In this document: one piece after another, positions 43,166-51,656 of the stretch
Position numbering within the stretch: position 1 is the first letter of the stretch
Layout of the letters: every line of letters starts with the position of its first letter
NCBI RefSeq assembly: GCF_024734075.1
Contig: NZ_CP102850.1
Coordinates: 1,612,001-1,676,000 of the forward strand
Origin: Gordonia mangrovi
GTDB lineage: Bacteria; Actinomycetota; Actinomycetes; Mycobacteriales; Mycobacteriaceae
Direction: 5' to 3'
DNA length: 64,000 bases
The notes under the pieces: model-generated
The model's database searches: none
What the model was told of the DNA's origin: nothing
The model's input: only the letters and a program-made list of their open reading frames with translations
Made by a program: the position numbers and the translations under genes

Positions 43166-43954
43166 TCAGGCGCGGCGGCGCGGCCGCACCGCCCGCTCGG
43201 TGATCGCCAGCACCAGTCGGCGCGGCGCAAAGCGGTTCGACGCGGCCATGATCCGGTTCGGCACCCCGTCGACCACGCTAGGTTTGCCGCCGTCCAGCGC
43301 ACGCAGCGCGGTGTCGACCACCTGCCGCGTCGTGCGCCGCGCGCCGACGGCCGCATCCGCGGAGCCGGCCACGTCGAAGAAATCGGTATCGGTCGCCCCC
43401 GGGCACAGTGCGAGAACCTTCACGCCGAGCTGTCGGCCCTCCCACCACAGCGCCTCACTCAACGACAGGACGTAGGCCTTCGTGGCGCCGTAGACGGCCA
43501 TGTGTGGGATCGGTTGGAACCCAGCGGTACTGGCCACATTGACGATGGCACCGACGCCACGGTGGGCCATCCGCTGGAAGTAGACCGTGGTGAGGTCGGT
43601 CAGGGTGGCGACGTTGAGCGCCACCTCGTCGCTGATGCGACCGGGGTCGGCGTCGACGAGGTCGCCGTGTGTGCCGAAACCGGCGTTGTTGATCAGCATG
43701 TCGACGGTCAGGTCTCGCTTGTCCACCTCGGTGATCAGGGTTTCGGCCGCGCCTGGCAGGGACAGGTCGGCTGGGATGACCTCGACACGAATGCCGTGCC
43801 GAGCGGCCAGTTCGTCGGCGAGTGCGGCGAGCTTGTCCTCGCTGCGGGCCACGAGGATCAGGTGAGATCCTTCGGCCGCCAACGTGTGTGCGAACTCGGC
43901 GCCGATGCCGCCGCTGGCGCCGGTGATCAATGCGGTCTTGTCCCGATAGTCCAT
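43166..43954 (-). CDS. SDR oxidoreductase, paralogue A
   Basis: A 262-residue short-chain dehydrogenase: MDYRDKTALITGASGGIGAE (cofactor loop), DMLINNAGFG, VNVASTAGFQP with the catalytic serine and YGATKAYVLSLSEALWW with Tyr/Lys. The end PRRLVLAITERAVR is shared with the SDR at 44681-45469, which has the same 262-residue length and similar sequence throughout. Members of this DltE-like group reduce keto groups of lipids. It begins 17 bases after the TetR gene on the same strand, so tetR and this gene should be cotranscribed and controlled by the doubled operator. Confidence 0.85.
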   Translation of the reverse strand: MDYRDKTALITGASGGIGAEFAHTLAAEGSHLILVARSEDKLAALADELAARHGIRVEVIPADLSLPGAAETLITEVDKRDLTVDMLINNAGFGTHGDLVDADPGRISDEVALNVATLTDLTTVYFQRMAHRGVGAIVNVASTAGFQPIPHMAVYGATKAYVLSLSEALWWEGRQLGVKVLALCPGATDTDFFDVAGSADAAVGARRTTRQVVDTALRALDGGKPSVVDGVPNRIMAASNRFAPRRLVLAITERAVRPRRRA

Positions 43955-43971
43955 CGGGTCGCTCCTGTCGG

Positions 43972-44601
43972 TCAGGGTGTCGGATGGTGGAGGATGCCGA
44001 GGCCGGCGAACGCCAGGTCGGCGAGGATGTCGGCGTGCCGGGCCAGCTGCGGGCCACGGTCGGCGGGTGTGCCGACGTCGACGAGGCCCTTGATGCCATG
44101 GAAGGCGCCCACCAGGACCGTCGCCAGCCCCTCGGCGTCGAGTTCGGCACGGAATTCTCGCGTCTGCTGGCCGGCGCGAATGATGCCGGTGAGCAACTCC
44201 ACCCACGCCTCGGTCGGTTGGGTCACGTCCTCCAGCACGTCGTCGGCCCCGAGCTCGTTGGCCAACCGCACCACACTCCAGGCGCCGGGTTCGCGCTCGA
44301 GCAGATCGAGCATCGCCGGCAGCAGGTCGGCCAGTTGCTCGGTCGGCGTCGGGTGTGCCAACACCCGACACTCCACCTGCTCGACCCATCGGCGTTCCTG
44401 GTCGGCGATCACGGCCGCGGCCAACGCCGCCTTGGATGGGAAGTAGAAGTAGAACGCCCCCTTGGTGAGGCCGGAGGCAGTGATGAGTTCACTGAATTTC
44501 GTTGCCGAATAGCCTTTTTCGGCGAATCCGACGGCAGCCACCTCGAGCAATCGGGCCCGGGTCGCGACACCCTTCGCCGTGGATGGTTGCGCAGGACTCA
44601 C
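43972..44601 (-). CDS. TetR family regulator
   Basis: A 209-residue regulator with DNA-binding helices ARLLEVAAVGFAEKGYSATK, then FSELITASGLTKGAFYFYFPSK (residues about 15-62). The C-terminal ligand domain (ERRWVEQVECRVLAHP, ELLTGIIRAGQQTREFRAEL) resembles those of gamma-butyrolactone receptor-like (CprB/ArpA) and related TetR proteins, although I would not claim a butyrolactone ligand. Two 18-base palindromic operators lie 12-52 bases before its ATG, so it is almost certainly autoregulated. It sits between two SDR paralogues and is cotranscribed with the downstream one. Confidence 0.88.
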   Translation of the reverse strand: MSPAQPSTAKGVATRARLLEVAAVGFAEKGYSATKFSELITASGLTKGAFYFYFPSKAALAAAVIADQERRWVEQVECRVLAHPTPTEQLADLLPAMLDLLEREPGAWSVVRLANELGADDVLEDVTQPTEAWVELLTGIIRAGQQTREFRAELDAEGLATVLVGAFHGIKGLVDVGTPADRGPQLARHADILADLAFAGLGILHHPTP

Positions 44602-44613
44602 GATCCCAATAAT

Positions 44614-44653
44614 AAACCTGCCGGTCGGTTTTTACAAACCTTCCGGTAGGTTT
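44614..44653. promoter_or_regulatory. Tandem TetR operators
   Basis: Two 18-base sites, AAACCTGCCGGTCGGTTT (44614-44631) and AAACCTTCCGGTAGGTTT (44636-44653), each with symmetry AAACC-nn-CCGG-nn-GGTTT. They start 22 bases apart, about two helical turns. They lie between the TetR ATG and the end of SDR paralogue B and should control the tetR operon. Confidence 0.85.
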
Positions 44654-44680
44654 ACCCATTGTTTCGGCGGTTTCTCCTGC

Positions 44681-45469
44681 TCAGCCCTGGCCGCTGGCCC
44701 GGACCGCCAGTTCGGCAACGGCAAGCGCGAGTCGACGCGGTACGACCTGGCTGATGGCGACGGCCACCGCGTTGTAGAGCCCGTCCACAACGCTGGGCTT
44801 GCCCGCCTCGAGCGCCCGCAGCGCGGTGTTGACCACCTGACTCGTGGACCGTCGCGGTCCGACGGAGTCGGCGTTGGCGCCGGCCGCCTCGAAGAACCCG
44901 GTGTCGGTCGCGCCCGGACACACGGCGAGCACCTTGACCCCGTGCTGTTTCCCCTCCCACCACAGTGCCTCACTGAGCGACAGGACATACGCCTTGCTGG
45001 CCGCGTAGACGGCCAAGTGTGGGACCGGTTGGAAGGCAGCGACACTCGCCACGTTGATGATCGCGCCGGTGCCCTGCTGTGTCATCCGCGACATGTAGAC
45101 GGCGGCGAGGTCGGTGAGCACCCCGACATTGAGTGCGACCTCCCGACGAATCCGCGCCGGATCCGAGTCCGCGAAATCGGAGTGCATGCCGACCCCGGCA
45201 TTGTTGATCAGGATGTCCACACTGAGTCCCCGCCGGTCGATCTCCTCGACGACGTCGTCGGAAGCGCAGGGCTCCGACAGATCCGCCGCCAGGTATTCCG
45301 CACGTATGCCGTGGCTGTCGTGCAGGTCGGTGGCGAGCTCTTTGAGCTTGGCCTCATTGCGCGCGACCAGGATGACGTGCGATCCGCGGGCGGCGAGCGC
45401 CCTCGCAAATGCGGCGCCGATACCTCCACTGGCGCCGGTGATCAGGACGGTCTTGTCGCGGTAATCCAC
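44681..45469 (-). CDS. SDR oxidoreductase, paralogue B
   Basis: A 262-residue short-chain dehydrogenase starting at GTG 45469 behind AGGAG (6-base gap). VDYRDKTVLITGASGGIGAA, DILINNAGVGMH, INVASVAAFQP and YAASKAYVLSLSEALWWEGK run in parallel with the SDR at 43166-43954. The two are tandem duplicates separated by the TetR gene. It ends 27 bases upstream of the nearer operator, so it is transcribed into the operator region. The lipid or steroid substrate is not known. Confidence 0.85.
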   Translation of the reverse strand: MDYRDKTVLITGASGGIGAAFARALAARGSHVILVARNEAKLKELATDLHDSHGIRAEYLAADLSEPCASDDVVEEIDRRGLSVDILINNAGVGMHSDFADSDPARIRREVALNVGVLTDLAAVYMSRMTQQGTGAIINVASVAAFQPVPHLAVYAASKAYVLSLSEALWWEGKQHGVKVLAVCPGATDTGFFEAAGANADSVGPRRSTSQVVNTALRALEAGKPSVVDGLYNAVAVAISQVVPRRLALAVAELAVRASGQG

Positions 45470-45645
45470 GCGTGACTCCTTTGTCGGGCAGGTGCGGTCA
45501 GTTGAGTATGGAACCGACCCGCACCCCACGTCTGCCGAACGGCCGCTCCGCCACCGAGCGATCCGTCACACCATCCATCGGGGCGCCGACATCACCGCAC
45601 TTCGACCCGTTTGCTACGCTGTCGATCGCGAGTCTCGGCTCGCAC

Positions 45646-45716
45646 GCCGATGTAGTTCAATGGCAGAACATCAGCTTCCCAAGCTGAATACGCGGGTTCG
45701 ATTCCCGTCATCGGCT
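45646..45716 (+). tRNA. tRNA-Gly (anticodon CCC)
   Basis: The acceptor stem GCCGATG/CATCGGC closes a 71-base cloverleaf. The D arm is GTTC...GAAC, the anticodon arm TCAGC-TTCCCAA-GCTGA gives anticodon CCC, and the T arm GCGGG-TTCGATT-CCCGT has one G-U pair. CCA is not encoded (TCC follows the acceptor stem). It reads GGG glycine codons. It stands alone between divergent protein genes. The 216 bases after it, before pflA, hold no integrase, repeated 3' end or other feature I can support. Confidence 0.95.
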
Positions 45717-45932
45717 CCGAGAAAGCCCAGGTCAGAGCTATTTGACTGTGGCTTCCGCGGTACCTGGGGCGATTCGGGGCCGCAGGCGAAGTCGGGGACG
45801 GAATATCAGACCCGCGTGAACACTCATCGCGTGGGCAAATCGGGGCATCGGATCGTCGTCGAAGATGAAGGTGACGTCTTGCGCGCCGTATGGAAGTCAC
45901 AGCCGACCGACAGAACGGCGGCGGGCCGCGCC

Positions 45933-46739
45933 TCAGACGACGGTGATGCCGCGAGCGGCGAACTGCTCGTGGACACGCGCGAGCAGGTCCACGCTCGGCG
46001 CCCGGGTGTCCTCCAACAAGTAGGGCTCACCGGTGGCAACCCACTTCTCGCGCCCCAGCTGATGAAAAGGCAGCACCTCAAGACGTTCGACACCGTCGAG
46101 ACCGGCCACCAGATCTGCGATCGCCTCGACGTTGTCCACGTCATCGGTGAGCCCCGGGACCAGCACGAAGCGAATCCACATCGGCCGCCCCCGGTCGGAC
46201 AGCCGGCGCGCGAAGTCGAGGGTGGGCTGCAGCTGCCGGCCGGTCACCCGCCGATACGTCTCCGGCAGGCCCGACTTGATGTCGAGCAGAACCAGATCCA
46301 CCAGGTCGAGATCCACGTCGTGCAGACGGGCACCGAACAGACCGGAGGTGTCCAGTGCGGTGTGGATATCGAGCTCGTGGCAGCGCCGGATGACGTTCAT
46401 CACGAACCGCGTCTGCAGGAGCGGTTCTCCCCCGGAGATCGTCAGTCCGCCGCCGGTGACCTGCATGACGGTCCGATAGCGGAGCACCCGTTCCATCACC
46501 TCGTCCACGGTGTGCCGGACACCGTCGGCCATCCGCCACGAGTCGGGATTCTGACAGTACTGGCAACGCATTCCGCAGCCGGCCATGAACAACGTCATCC
46601 TGGTGCCGGGGCCGTCGACGGCGGTGGACAGATCCCACGAATGAATCGATCCCACCTGGTGATCGGAGATCTGTGCGCTCGCGGCGACCTCCCGGTCCGC
46701 GACCTGCATCGGGGGTGAGTCCGGCCGTGTCACCGGCAT
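45933..46739 (-). CDS. pflA: Pyruvate formate-lyase activating enzyme (radical SAM)
   Basis: A 268-residue radical-SAM activase. The 4Fe-4S cysteines are Cys55, Cys59 and Cys62 in GCGMRCQYCQNPD. GGGLTISGGEPLLQ and DTSGLFG are the SAM-binding strands, and LEVLPFHQLGREKW is the typical PflA C-terminal motif. It abstracts a hydrogen from Gly734 of PflB to create the glycyl radical under anoxic conditions. A 25-residue N-terminal extension precedes the usual start, so a start at Met11 is possible. It lies 2 bases after pflB on the same strand. Confidence 0.93.
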   Translation of the reverse strand: MPVTRPDSPPMQVADREVAASAQISDHQVGSIHSWDLSTAVDGPGTRMTLFMAGCGMRCQYCQNPDSWRMADGVRHTVDEVMERVLRYRTVMQVTGGGLTISGGEPLLQTRFVMNVIRRCHELDIHTALDTSGLFGARLHDVDLDLVDLVLLDIKSGLPETYRRVTGRQLQPTLDFARRLSDRGRPMWIRFVLVPGLTDDVDNVEAIADLVAGLDGVERLEVLPFHQLGREKWVATGEPYLLEDTRAPSVDLLARVHEQFAARGITVV

Positions 46740-46741
46740 CC

Positions 46742-49021
46742 CTACAGCCCGGCGTGGAAGGTGCGGGAGAGGACGTCGAGCTGCTGCTCACGGGTCAGGC
46801 GGACGAAGTTCACGGCATATCCGGATACCCGGATCGTCAACTGCGGGTATTTCTCCGGATGCTCCATCGCGTCCGTCAACACCTCCCGGCTGAGCACGTT
46901 GATGTTCACGTGGAATCCCCGCGACACCATGTACGCATCGAGAATGCCCACCAGATTCGTCACCTGCTCGGTCGCAGTGCGCCCGAGCCCCTCCGGCACG
47001 ATCGAGGTGGTCAGTGAGATTCCGTCCTGTGCCTGGGAGTAGGGCAGCTTGGCCACCGACAGCGCGGAGGCCATCACACCGTGCACGTCGCGACCGTTCA
47101 TCGGGTTGGCCCCGGGCGCGAACGGCTCACCCATACGCCGCCCATCCGGGGTGTTGCCGGTGTGCTTGCCGTAGACCACGTTCGAGGTGATCGTCAGCAC
47201 CGACTGGGTGTGGGTCGCGTTGCGGTAGGTCGGCTGGCGCCGCACCTTGTCCATGAATCGGCCTACGAGATCCACCGCGATCTCGTCGGCGCGGTCGTCA
47301 TCGTTTCCGTAACAAGGAAACTCGCCACTCACCCGATAGTCGACGACGAGACCCGAGTCGTCCCGGACAGGAGTCACGGTGGCGTACTTGATCGCCGAGA
47401 GGGAGTCGGCGGCCACCGACAGCCCGGCGACGCCGCATGCCATCGTGCGGAGGATGTCACGGTCGTGCAGCGCCATCTCCAGCCGCTCATAGGCGTACTT
47501 GTCGTGCATGTAGTGGATGCAGTTGAGGGCATCCACATAGGTTTCGGCCAGCCAGTCCAGCAGCCTGTCATAGGCCGCCATCACCGTGGCGTAGTCGAGA
47601 ACATCGCCCTCCACCGGCGCCGACGCAAGGGCGACCTGCTTGCCGGACAACTCGTCACGGCCACCGTTGATCGCATAGAGCAGAGCTTTCGCCAGATTCA
47701 CCCGGGCACCGAAGAACTGCATCTGCTTGCCGACCTCCATGGCCGACACACAGCAGGCGATCGCGGAGTCGTCACCCCAGCAGTCACGGATGAGGTCGTC
47801 GGACTCGTACTGGATGGCCGAGGTGTCGATCGAGACCCGGGCGCAGAACTCCTTGAACCCCTGCGGAAGCCGATCCGACCAGAACACGGTCATGTTCGGC
47901 TCGGGCGCCGGTCCCAGGTTGTAGAGCGTCTGCAGATATCGAAACGATGTCCGGGTCACGAGCGCGCGGCCGTCCTCGCCCATCCCGCCGATTGTCTCGG
48001 TCACCCAGGTCGGGTCACCGGAGAACAGGGCATCGTATTCCGGGGTCCGCAGGAACCGCACGATGCGCAATTTGATGACGAAATCGTCGATGATCTCCTG
48101 CGCCTCGGTTTCCGACAACGTGTTCTCCGCGAGATCACGCTCGATGAACACATCGACGAACGTCGAGGTGCGGCCGAGCGACATCGCGGCGCCATTCTGC
48201 TCCTTGACCGCAGCGAGATAGCCGAAGTACATCCACTGCACTGCTTCTCGCGCATTGGTCGCGGGACCGGAGATGTCGAAGCCGTAGGCCGACGCCATCT
48301 GCTTGAGCTCCCCGAGTGCGGCGATCTGCTCGGAGTTCTCCTCACGGTCGCGGATGACCTCGGAGGTCGAGCGCTCCATGTCCAGTTCGAGGCGATCGAT
48401 CTTCTTGCCTTCGATCAGGGCATCGACGCCGTAGAGGGCGACGCGCCGGTAGTCGCCGATGATCCGCCCACGCCCGTAGGCGTCGGGAAGTCCGGTGACG
48501 ATGTGGTTCGCGCGTGCGGCGCGCACCGCTGGTGGGTAGACGTCGAAGACGCCGTCGTTGTGGGTCTTGCGGTATGCGGTGAAGACCTTCTCGAGATTCG
48601 GATCGACCGGATAGCCATATGTCTCAAGTGCATTGACCACCATGCGCCAGCCGCCGAAGGGCATGATCGCCCGTTTCAGCGGTGCGTCGGTCTGCAACCC
48701 GACGATGACCTCTCGGTGCCGGTCGATGTAGCCGGGGCCGTGCGCAGTGATGGCAGCGGGCGTCTGGAAATCTATGTCGTAGACGCCTTTCCGGCGTTCC
48801 TCCGGGAACATCGCGGATAGCTTCTCCCACAGTTCGACGGTGCGTGCGGTGGGTCCGCGCAGGAACGAGTCATCCCCCTCGTAGGGCGTGTGGTTGCGTT
48901 GGATGAAGTCCCGGACATCGATCGCATCGCACCAGTCACCGGGAGTGAAACCGCGCCATGCGATACCGCGCGGGTCATCTGTGCCAGGTGGGGTGCGACG
49001 GTCGGCTGCATGAGCGGTCAT
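46742..49021 (-). CDS. pflB: Formate C-acetyltransferase (pyruvate formate-lyase)
   Basis: A 759-residue glycyl-radical enzyme that converts pyruvate and CoA to acetyl-CoA and formate without oxygen. The catalytic cysteine pair is Cys423-Cys424 in [15 protein letters not shown]. The radical glycine is Gly734 in RVSGYAVNF, the same number as in E. coli. FGGWRMV and the N-terminal [19 protein letters not shown] are also typical. AGGAG lies 8 bases before the ATG. pflA follows at once. The enzyme is unusual in a mainly aerobic mycolate actinomycete and suggests fermentation or survival at low oxygen. A formate channel gene lies 10 kb away. Confidence 0.95.
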   Translation of the reverse strand: MTAHAADRRTPPGTDDPRGIAWRGFTPGDWCDAIDVRDFIQRNHTPYEGDDSFLRGPTARTVELWEKLSAMFPEERRKGVYDIDFQTPAAITAHGPGYIDRHREVIVGLQTDAPLKRAIMPFGGWRMVVNALETYGYPVDPNLEKVFTAYRKTHNDGVFDVYPPAVRAARANHIVTGLPDAYGRGRIIGDYRRVALYGVDALIEGKKIDRLELDMERSTSEVIRDREENSEQIAALGELKQMASAYGFDISGPATNAREAVQWMYFGYLAAVKEQNGAAMSLGRTSTFVDVFIERDLAENTLSETEAQEIIDDFVIKLRIVRFLRTPEYDALFSGDPTWVTETIGGMGEDGRALVTRTSFRYLQTLYNLGPAPEPNMTVFWSDRLPQGFKEFCARVSIDTSAIQYESDDLIRDCWGDDSAIACCVSAMEVGKQMQFFGARVNLAKALLYAINGGRDELSGKQVALASAPVEGDVLDYATVMAAYDRLLDWLAETYVDALNCIHYMHDKYAYERLEMALHDRDILRTMACGVAGLSVAADSLSAIKYATVTPVRDDSGLVVDYRVSGEFPCYGNDDDRADEIAVDLVGRFMDKVRRQPTYRNATHTQSVLTITSNVVYGKHTGNTPDGRRMGEPFAPGANPMNGRDVHGVMASALSVAKLPYSQAQDGISLTTSIVPEGLGRTATEQVTNLVGILDAYMVSRGFHVNINVLSREVLTDAMEHPEKYPQLTIRVSGYAVNFVRLTREQQLDVLSRTFHAGL

Positions 49022-49121
49022 GAGCTGTGCTCCTTGTCAGATGGATTCTCCCCGGATGACCGGCCGACGACGCTGGCGGCAGTGGACTACTACACCAACG
49101 ATATGACTGGGGCGGGTACGC

Positions 49122-49147
49122 GCACAGGGGTACAAGGACCCCTGTGC
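49122..49147. promoter_or_regulatory. Perfect inverted repeat upstream of pflB
   Basis: GCACAGGGGT-acaagg-ACCCCTGTGC, 10-base arms and a 6-base spacer, about 100 bases before the pflB ATG. It may be an operator or an RNA hairpin in the pflB leader. No matching regulator is known. Confidence 0.55.
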
Positions 49148-49199
49148 CGCGACCTCCGCCATCATGGTCGGTCCGGGTGGCAACGGCCCCGATCTGGAT

Positions 49200-49217
49200 C
49201 GGTGACGCGGATCACCG
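49200..49217. promoter_or_regulatory. CRP/FNR-like binding site
   Basis: CGGTGA-cgcgga-TCACCG has the GTGA-N6-TCAC symmetry of CRP/FNR-family sites (TGTGA-N6-TCACA). It lies about 180 bases before pflB, a gene commonly controlled by this family in response to oxygen or cAMP. The distance is longer than usual for direct activation. Confidence 0.5.
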
Positions 49218-49507
49218 TCGATTCGCCGGGAGTCCGGGCTGGGGAACGCGCCGAGTTCTGTGATCGCGGGTTCAGGGAGGACGGCCCCCGACGTCATCAT
49301 CTGCTTGATCGTCAACGGGGTCGAGCCCGACCGCGCCGGCGCGTCGAGAGCAGATGCTCAACGAACAGACTTGTCGCCAAAGACGCGACTGTCCGCAGCC
49401 ATGAGTAAGACAAACGGCGCGTTTCGGTCTTGGGAACGTAGTGAATGGCCTAGCGTAATTCGCAGAACCTGACGGCGACGGCGTTCTGGCGAACGGAAGT
49501 TTCGATT

Positions 49508-51085
49508 ATGACTTCGACCAAGGCCAAGCATCGAGAAGCGGGACCTGTTCGGCGGCTGGGCTATGCCCTCCCGGCCCTCACCGCGGGAGTGGCCGGCGCG
49601 TCGATAGTCGGTGCCGCTGTCCTGCAGGTGACCGTACCCGCCGACGGCGCGACGACACCCGCGGTGCAGCCGGCCTCGCTCGGCGTGCCGCTGGCAGCGC
49701 CGGGTGCCTTCTGTTCGTGGTGGAATGCGAACTGCTCGGCAACGCCACACAGATCGACAGCGGCGTGGGCCTCGGCGGTTCTCCCGTTCAACGGCAGTGC
49801 GACGATCGATGCGCCGATGATCGGACCCGGTGGCTGGCTGATCGGCGATGGAATCGATGCCGCCGCAGACTGCACCGGCACCGACTGCAACGGCGGCGAC
49901 GCCGGATTCCTGTATGGCAAGGGCGGTAACGGAGCCAATGGCGGGTCCGGCGGCCGGGCCGGTCTGGTCGGCGACGGCGGCGACGGCGGCGATGCCACCG
50001 CTGTGGGCCAGGACGGCGGTGCCGGCGGGACCGGCGGGGCCTTCTTCGGCGACGGCGGCGACGGCGGCGACGGATATCTCGGCAGCAACGGTGGAAACGG
50101 CGGGGACGCCGGGCGGTGGGCGCTGTTCGGTAACGGCGGCAACGGCGGTAATGGTGGCGACGGCGCTATGGCGGCGTTGATGATCCTCGATATGGTCGCC
50201 GGTGGTGACGGCGGTCAGGGCGGCAACGCCGCACTCCTGTTCGGCATCGGGGGTGCGGGCGGCTCCGGCGGAGACGGGGCGGAGGCCGCTGATGCCGTGG
50301 CCGCGACGCCGACGCAGGCCGCCGACGGTGATCCGACGTACGCGCTGCCGGGCGGAACCCCATATTCGGACGAGGAGACCGGAACCAACGGTGGCGATGG
50401 CGACCCGGGCACCGTCGCGGGCGAGGCCGGCGGTGACGGTGGCAACGGTCAGGGTTCGGCCACCGGCTCATACGCCACCGGCGGAGATGGCGGCGCCGGG
50501 GGCAACGGCGGAACCGGCGCAGACGGTGGCGACGGCGGTAGCGGCGGCGACGGTGGTTTCGGCGTCGCGTACGCCACTGGCGGCGACGGCGGCACCGGCG
50601 GCAACGGCGGCACCGGGATCGCGGGCAATACCGGCGCTGCGGGCGGCGCGGGCGGCCAAGGTGGCCGCGGCGGGCTGATCAGTGGCGACGGCGGCGAGGG
50701 CGGCGAGGGCGGCAACGGCGGCGACGGCAGTGCCGGACTTCCGGGTGGAGATGGCGGCAACGGCGGCGACGGCGGGGACGCCGACGCGAACTTTGGCGGC
50801 CTCGGCGGCGATGGCGGTGACGGCGGCAATGGTGGCCAAGGTGGCCAAGGTGGTGATGGCGGCCCCGGCGGTGCGGGCGGCGCGGGCGGTGACGCAGGGG
50901 TGTTCGGCGGCGACGGCACCAGCGGCACCGGCGGCGAGGGCGGCAGCGCCGCGGCCGGTGGTCAGGGTGGCGGCGCGGGCGCCGGCGGCGGCGCCGGTGC
51001 CGGCACCTTCGCCAACGGTGCTACGGGTAGCGCGGGGAGTTCAGGCGCCTCCGGTGACGACGGCTCCGACGGTGCGAGTGGCTGA
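49508..51085 (+). CDS. Secreted PGRS-type glycine-rich repeat protein without PE domain
   Basis: A 525-residue protein. A basic start (MTSTKAKHREAGPVRRLGY) and hydrophobic ALTAGVAGASIVGAAVLQV form a signal peptide or anchor. A short mature region has two Cys pairs (FCSWWNANCSA, DCTGTDCNG). From about residue 100 onward the chain is built of GGxGGx units (GGDGG, GGNGG), opened by PMIGPGGWLIGDG and broken by hydrophobic turns such as AGFLYGKGGNG and RWALFGNGGNG. These match the PGRS domains of mycobacterial PE_PGRS proteins, which form glycine-helix sandwiches and bind calcium. The PE domain that normally precedes them is replaced by a Sec-type signal. Surface location is likely. Function is unknown. 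Confidence 0.82.
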   Translation: MTSTKAKHREAGPVRRLGYALPALTAGVAGASIVGAAVLQVTVPADGATTPAVQPASLGVPLAAPGAFCSWWNANCSATPHRSTAAWASAVLPFNGSATIDAPMIGPGGWLIGDGIDAAADCTGTDCNGGDAGFLYGKGGNGANGGSGGRAGLVGDGGDGGDATAVGQDGGAGGTGGAFFGDGGDGGDGYLGSNGGNGGDAGRWALFGNGGNGGNGGDGAMAALMILDMVAGGDGGQGGNAALLFGIGGAGGSGGDGAEAADAVAATPTQAADGDPTYALPGGTPYSDEETGTNGGDGDPGTVAGEAGGDGGNGQGSATGSYATGGDGGAGGNGGTGADGGDGGSGGDGGFGVAYATGGDGGTGGNGGTGIAGNTGAAGGAGGQGGRGGLISGDGGEGGEGGNGGDGSAGLPGGDGGNGGDGGDADANFGGLGGDGGDGGNGGQGGQGGDGGPGGAGGAGGDAGVFGGDGTSGTGGEGGSAAAGGQGGGAGAGGGAGAGTFANGATGSAGSSGASGDDGSDGASG

Positions 51086-51134
51086 CCGTTGGTCGAGAGA
51101 GCCATTGAGTACATCTCGTTAGGAGAACATCACG

Positions 51135-51656
51135 GTGCGGATGAATGACGCGCGAGTCGCGTTCGCGGACTTCGCCACCCGCCTCGAAGACAACACCGAT
51201 CTCCTCGAACACACAGTGATCGACCTCGCATCAAGCACGGCAGCCGCCGCACGCTACGAGCGATCCGACGCGGACAACGGCCGCCGAACGGTCTGGGCGG
51301 GGACGTGCTCACACACGCAGGACGACCGGCCCTTCGACTTCGTATCGGCGGGCTTGGGCGGCATCGAGTTCGACTCCGCTGATAATGGATTCGAATTCCG
51401 AGATCTCGGCGAACCGGCAGAAGTTGCTCTCCCCGAACTTCGAATGCGCAGCCACCAGGACCGACCGGCGGGCCACTTCGATCGCCGTGCTCTTCACCGC
51501 GGCGACCGCCGGGTCCGACGTCGTCAGGCCGTGTTCCAGCGAGATCGCGTTGGTCCCGAGGAAAGCCACGTCGATCACCAGGCCACGCAACATCTGCGTG
51601 GCCCAGTGATCGACGACCGCCATGGTCCGGCCACGCATTCGGCCGCCGAGCAGTAG
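51135..51656 (+). CDS. Possible truncated small gene, partly antisense to the DeoR gene
   Basis: A GTG at 51135 has AGGAG 8 bases before it, and the first 55 codons (MRMNDARVAFADFATRLEDN, then TDLLEHTVIDLASSTAAAAR) have strong third-position GC and a helical, amphipathic look. From 51309 on the frame lies antisense to the DeoR-type gene and its protein looks like a shadow (HQDRPAGHFDRRALHRG). The simplest reading is the surviving 5' part of a gene whose remainder is gone. I do not recognise a family. It begins 49 bases after the PGRS gene, so it may once have been cotranscribed. Confidence 0.3.
   Translation: MRMNDARVAFADFATRLEDNTDLLEHTVIDLASSTAAAARYERSDADNGRRTVWAGTCSHTQDDRPFDFVSAGLGGIEFDSADNGFEFRDLGEPAEVALPELRMRSHQDRPAGHFDRRALHRGDRRVRRRQAVFQRDRVGPEESHVDHQATQHLRGPVIDDRHGPATHSAAEQ

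Larger units (their letters stand above)
49022..49507. other. Intergenic control region between pflB and the PGRS gene
   Basis: 486 bases with no convincing gene on either strand. It holds the inverted repeat at 49122-49147 and the CRP/FNR-like site at 49200-49217, both described separately, and the promoters of two divergent genes. Short open frames here lack ribosome sites and recognisable protein sequence. Confidence 0.7.

Noticed and set aside
45592..45900. Minus-strand frame containing MTGIEPAYSAWEADVLPLNY
   Set aside because: This is the antisense translation of the tRNA-Gly gene, a known source of spurious protein annotations.
45717..45932. Phage or island attachment site downstream of tRNA-Gly
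   Set aside because: No integrase gene and no repeat of the tRNA 3' end were seen in the window.
49358..49750. Minus-strand frame across the start of the PGRS gene
   Set aside because: It has no ribosome site, its protein is Arg-rich without structure, and it overlaps the signal peptide region of the real gene.
50466..51060. Short tandem GGCGGCGA-type repeats that could be taken for a CRISPR or minisatellite
   Set aside because: They are the codons of the PGRS repeat protein. There are no constant repeats separated by unique spacers.
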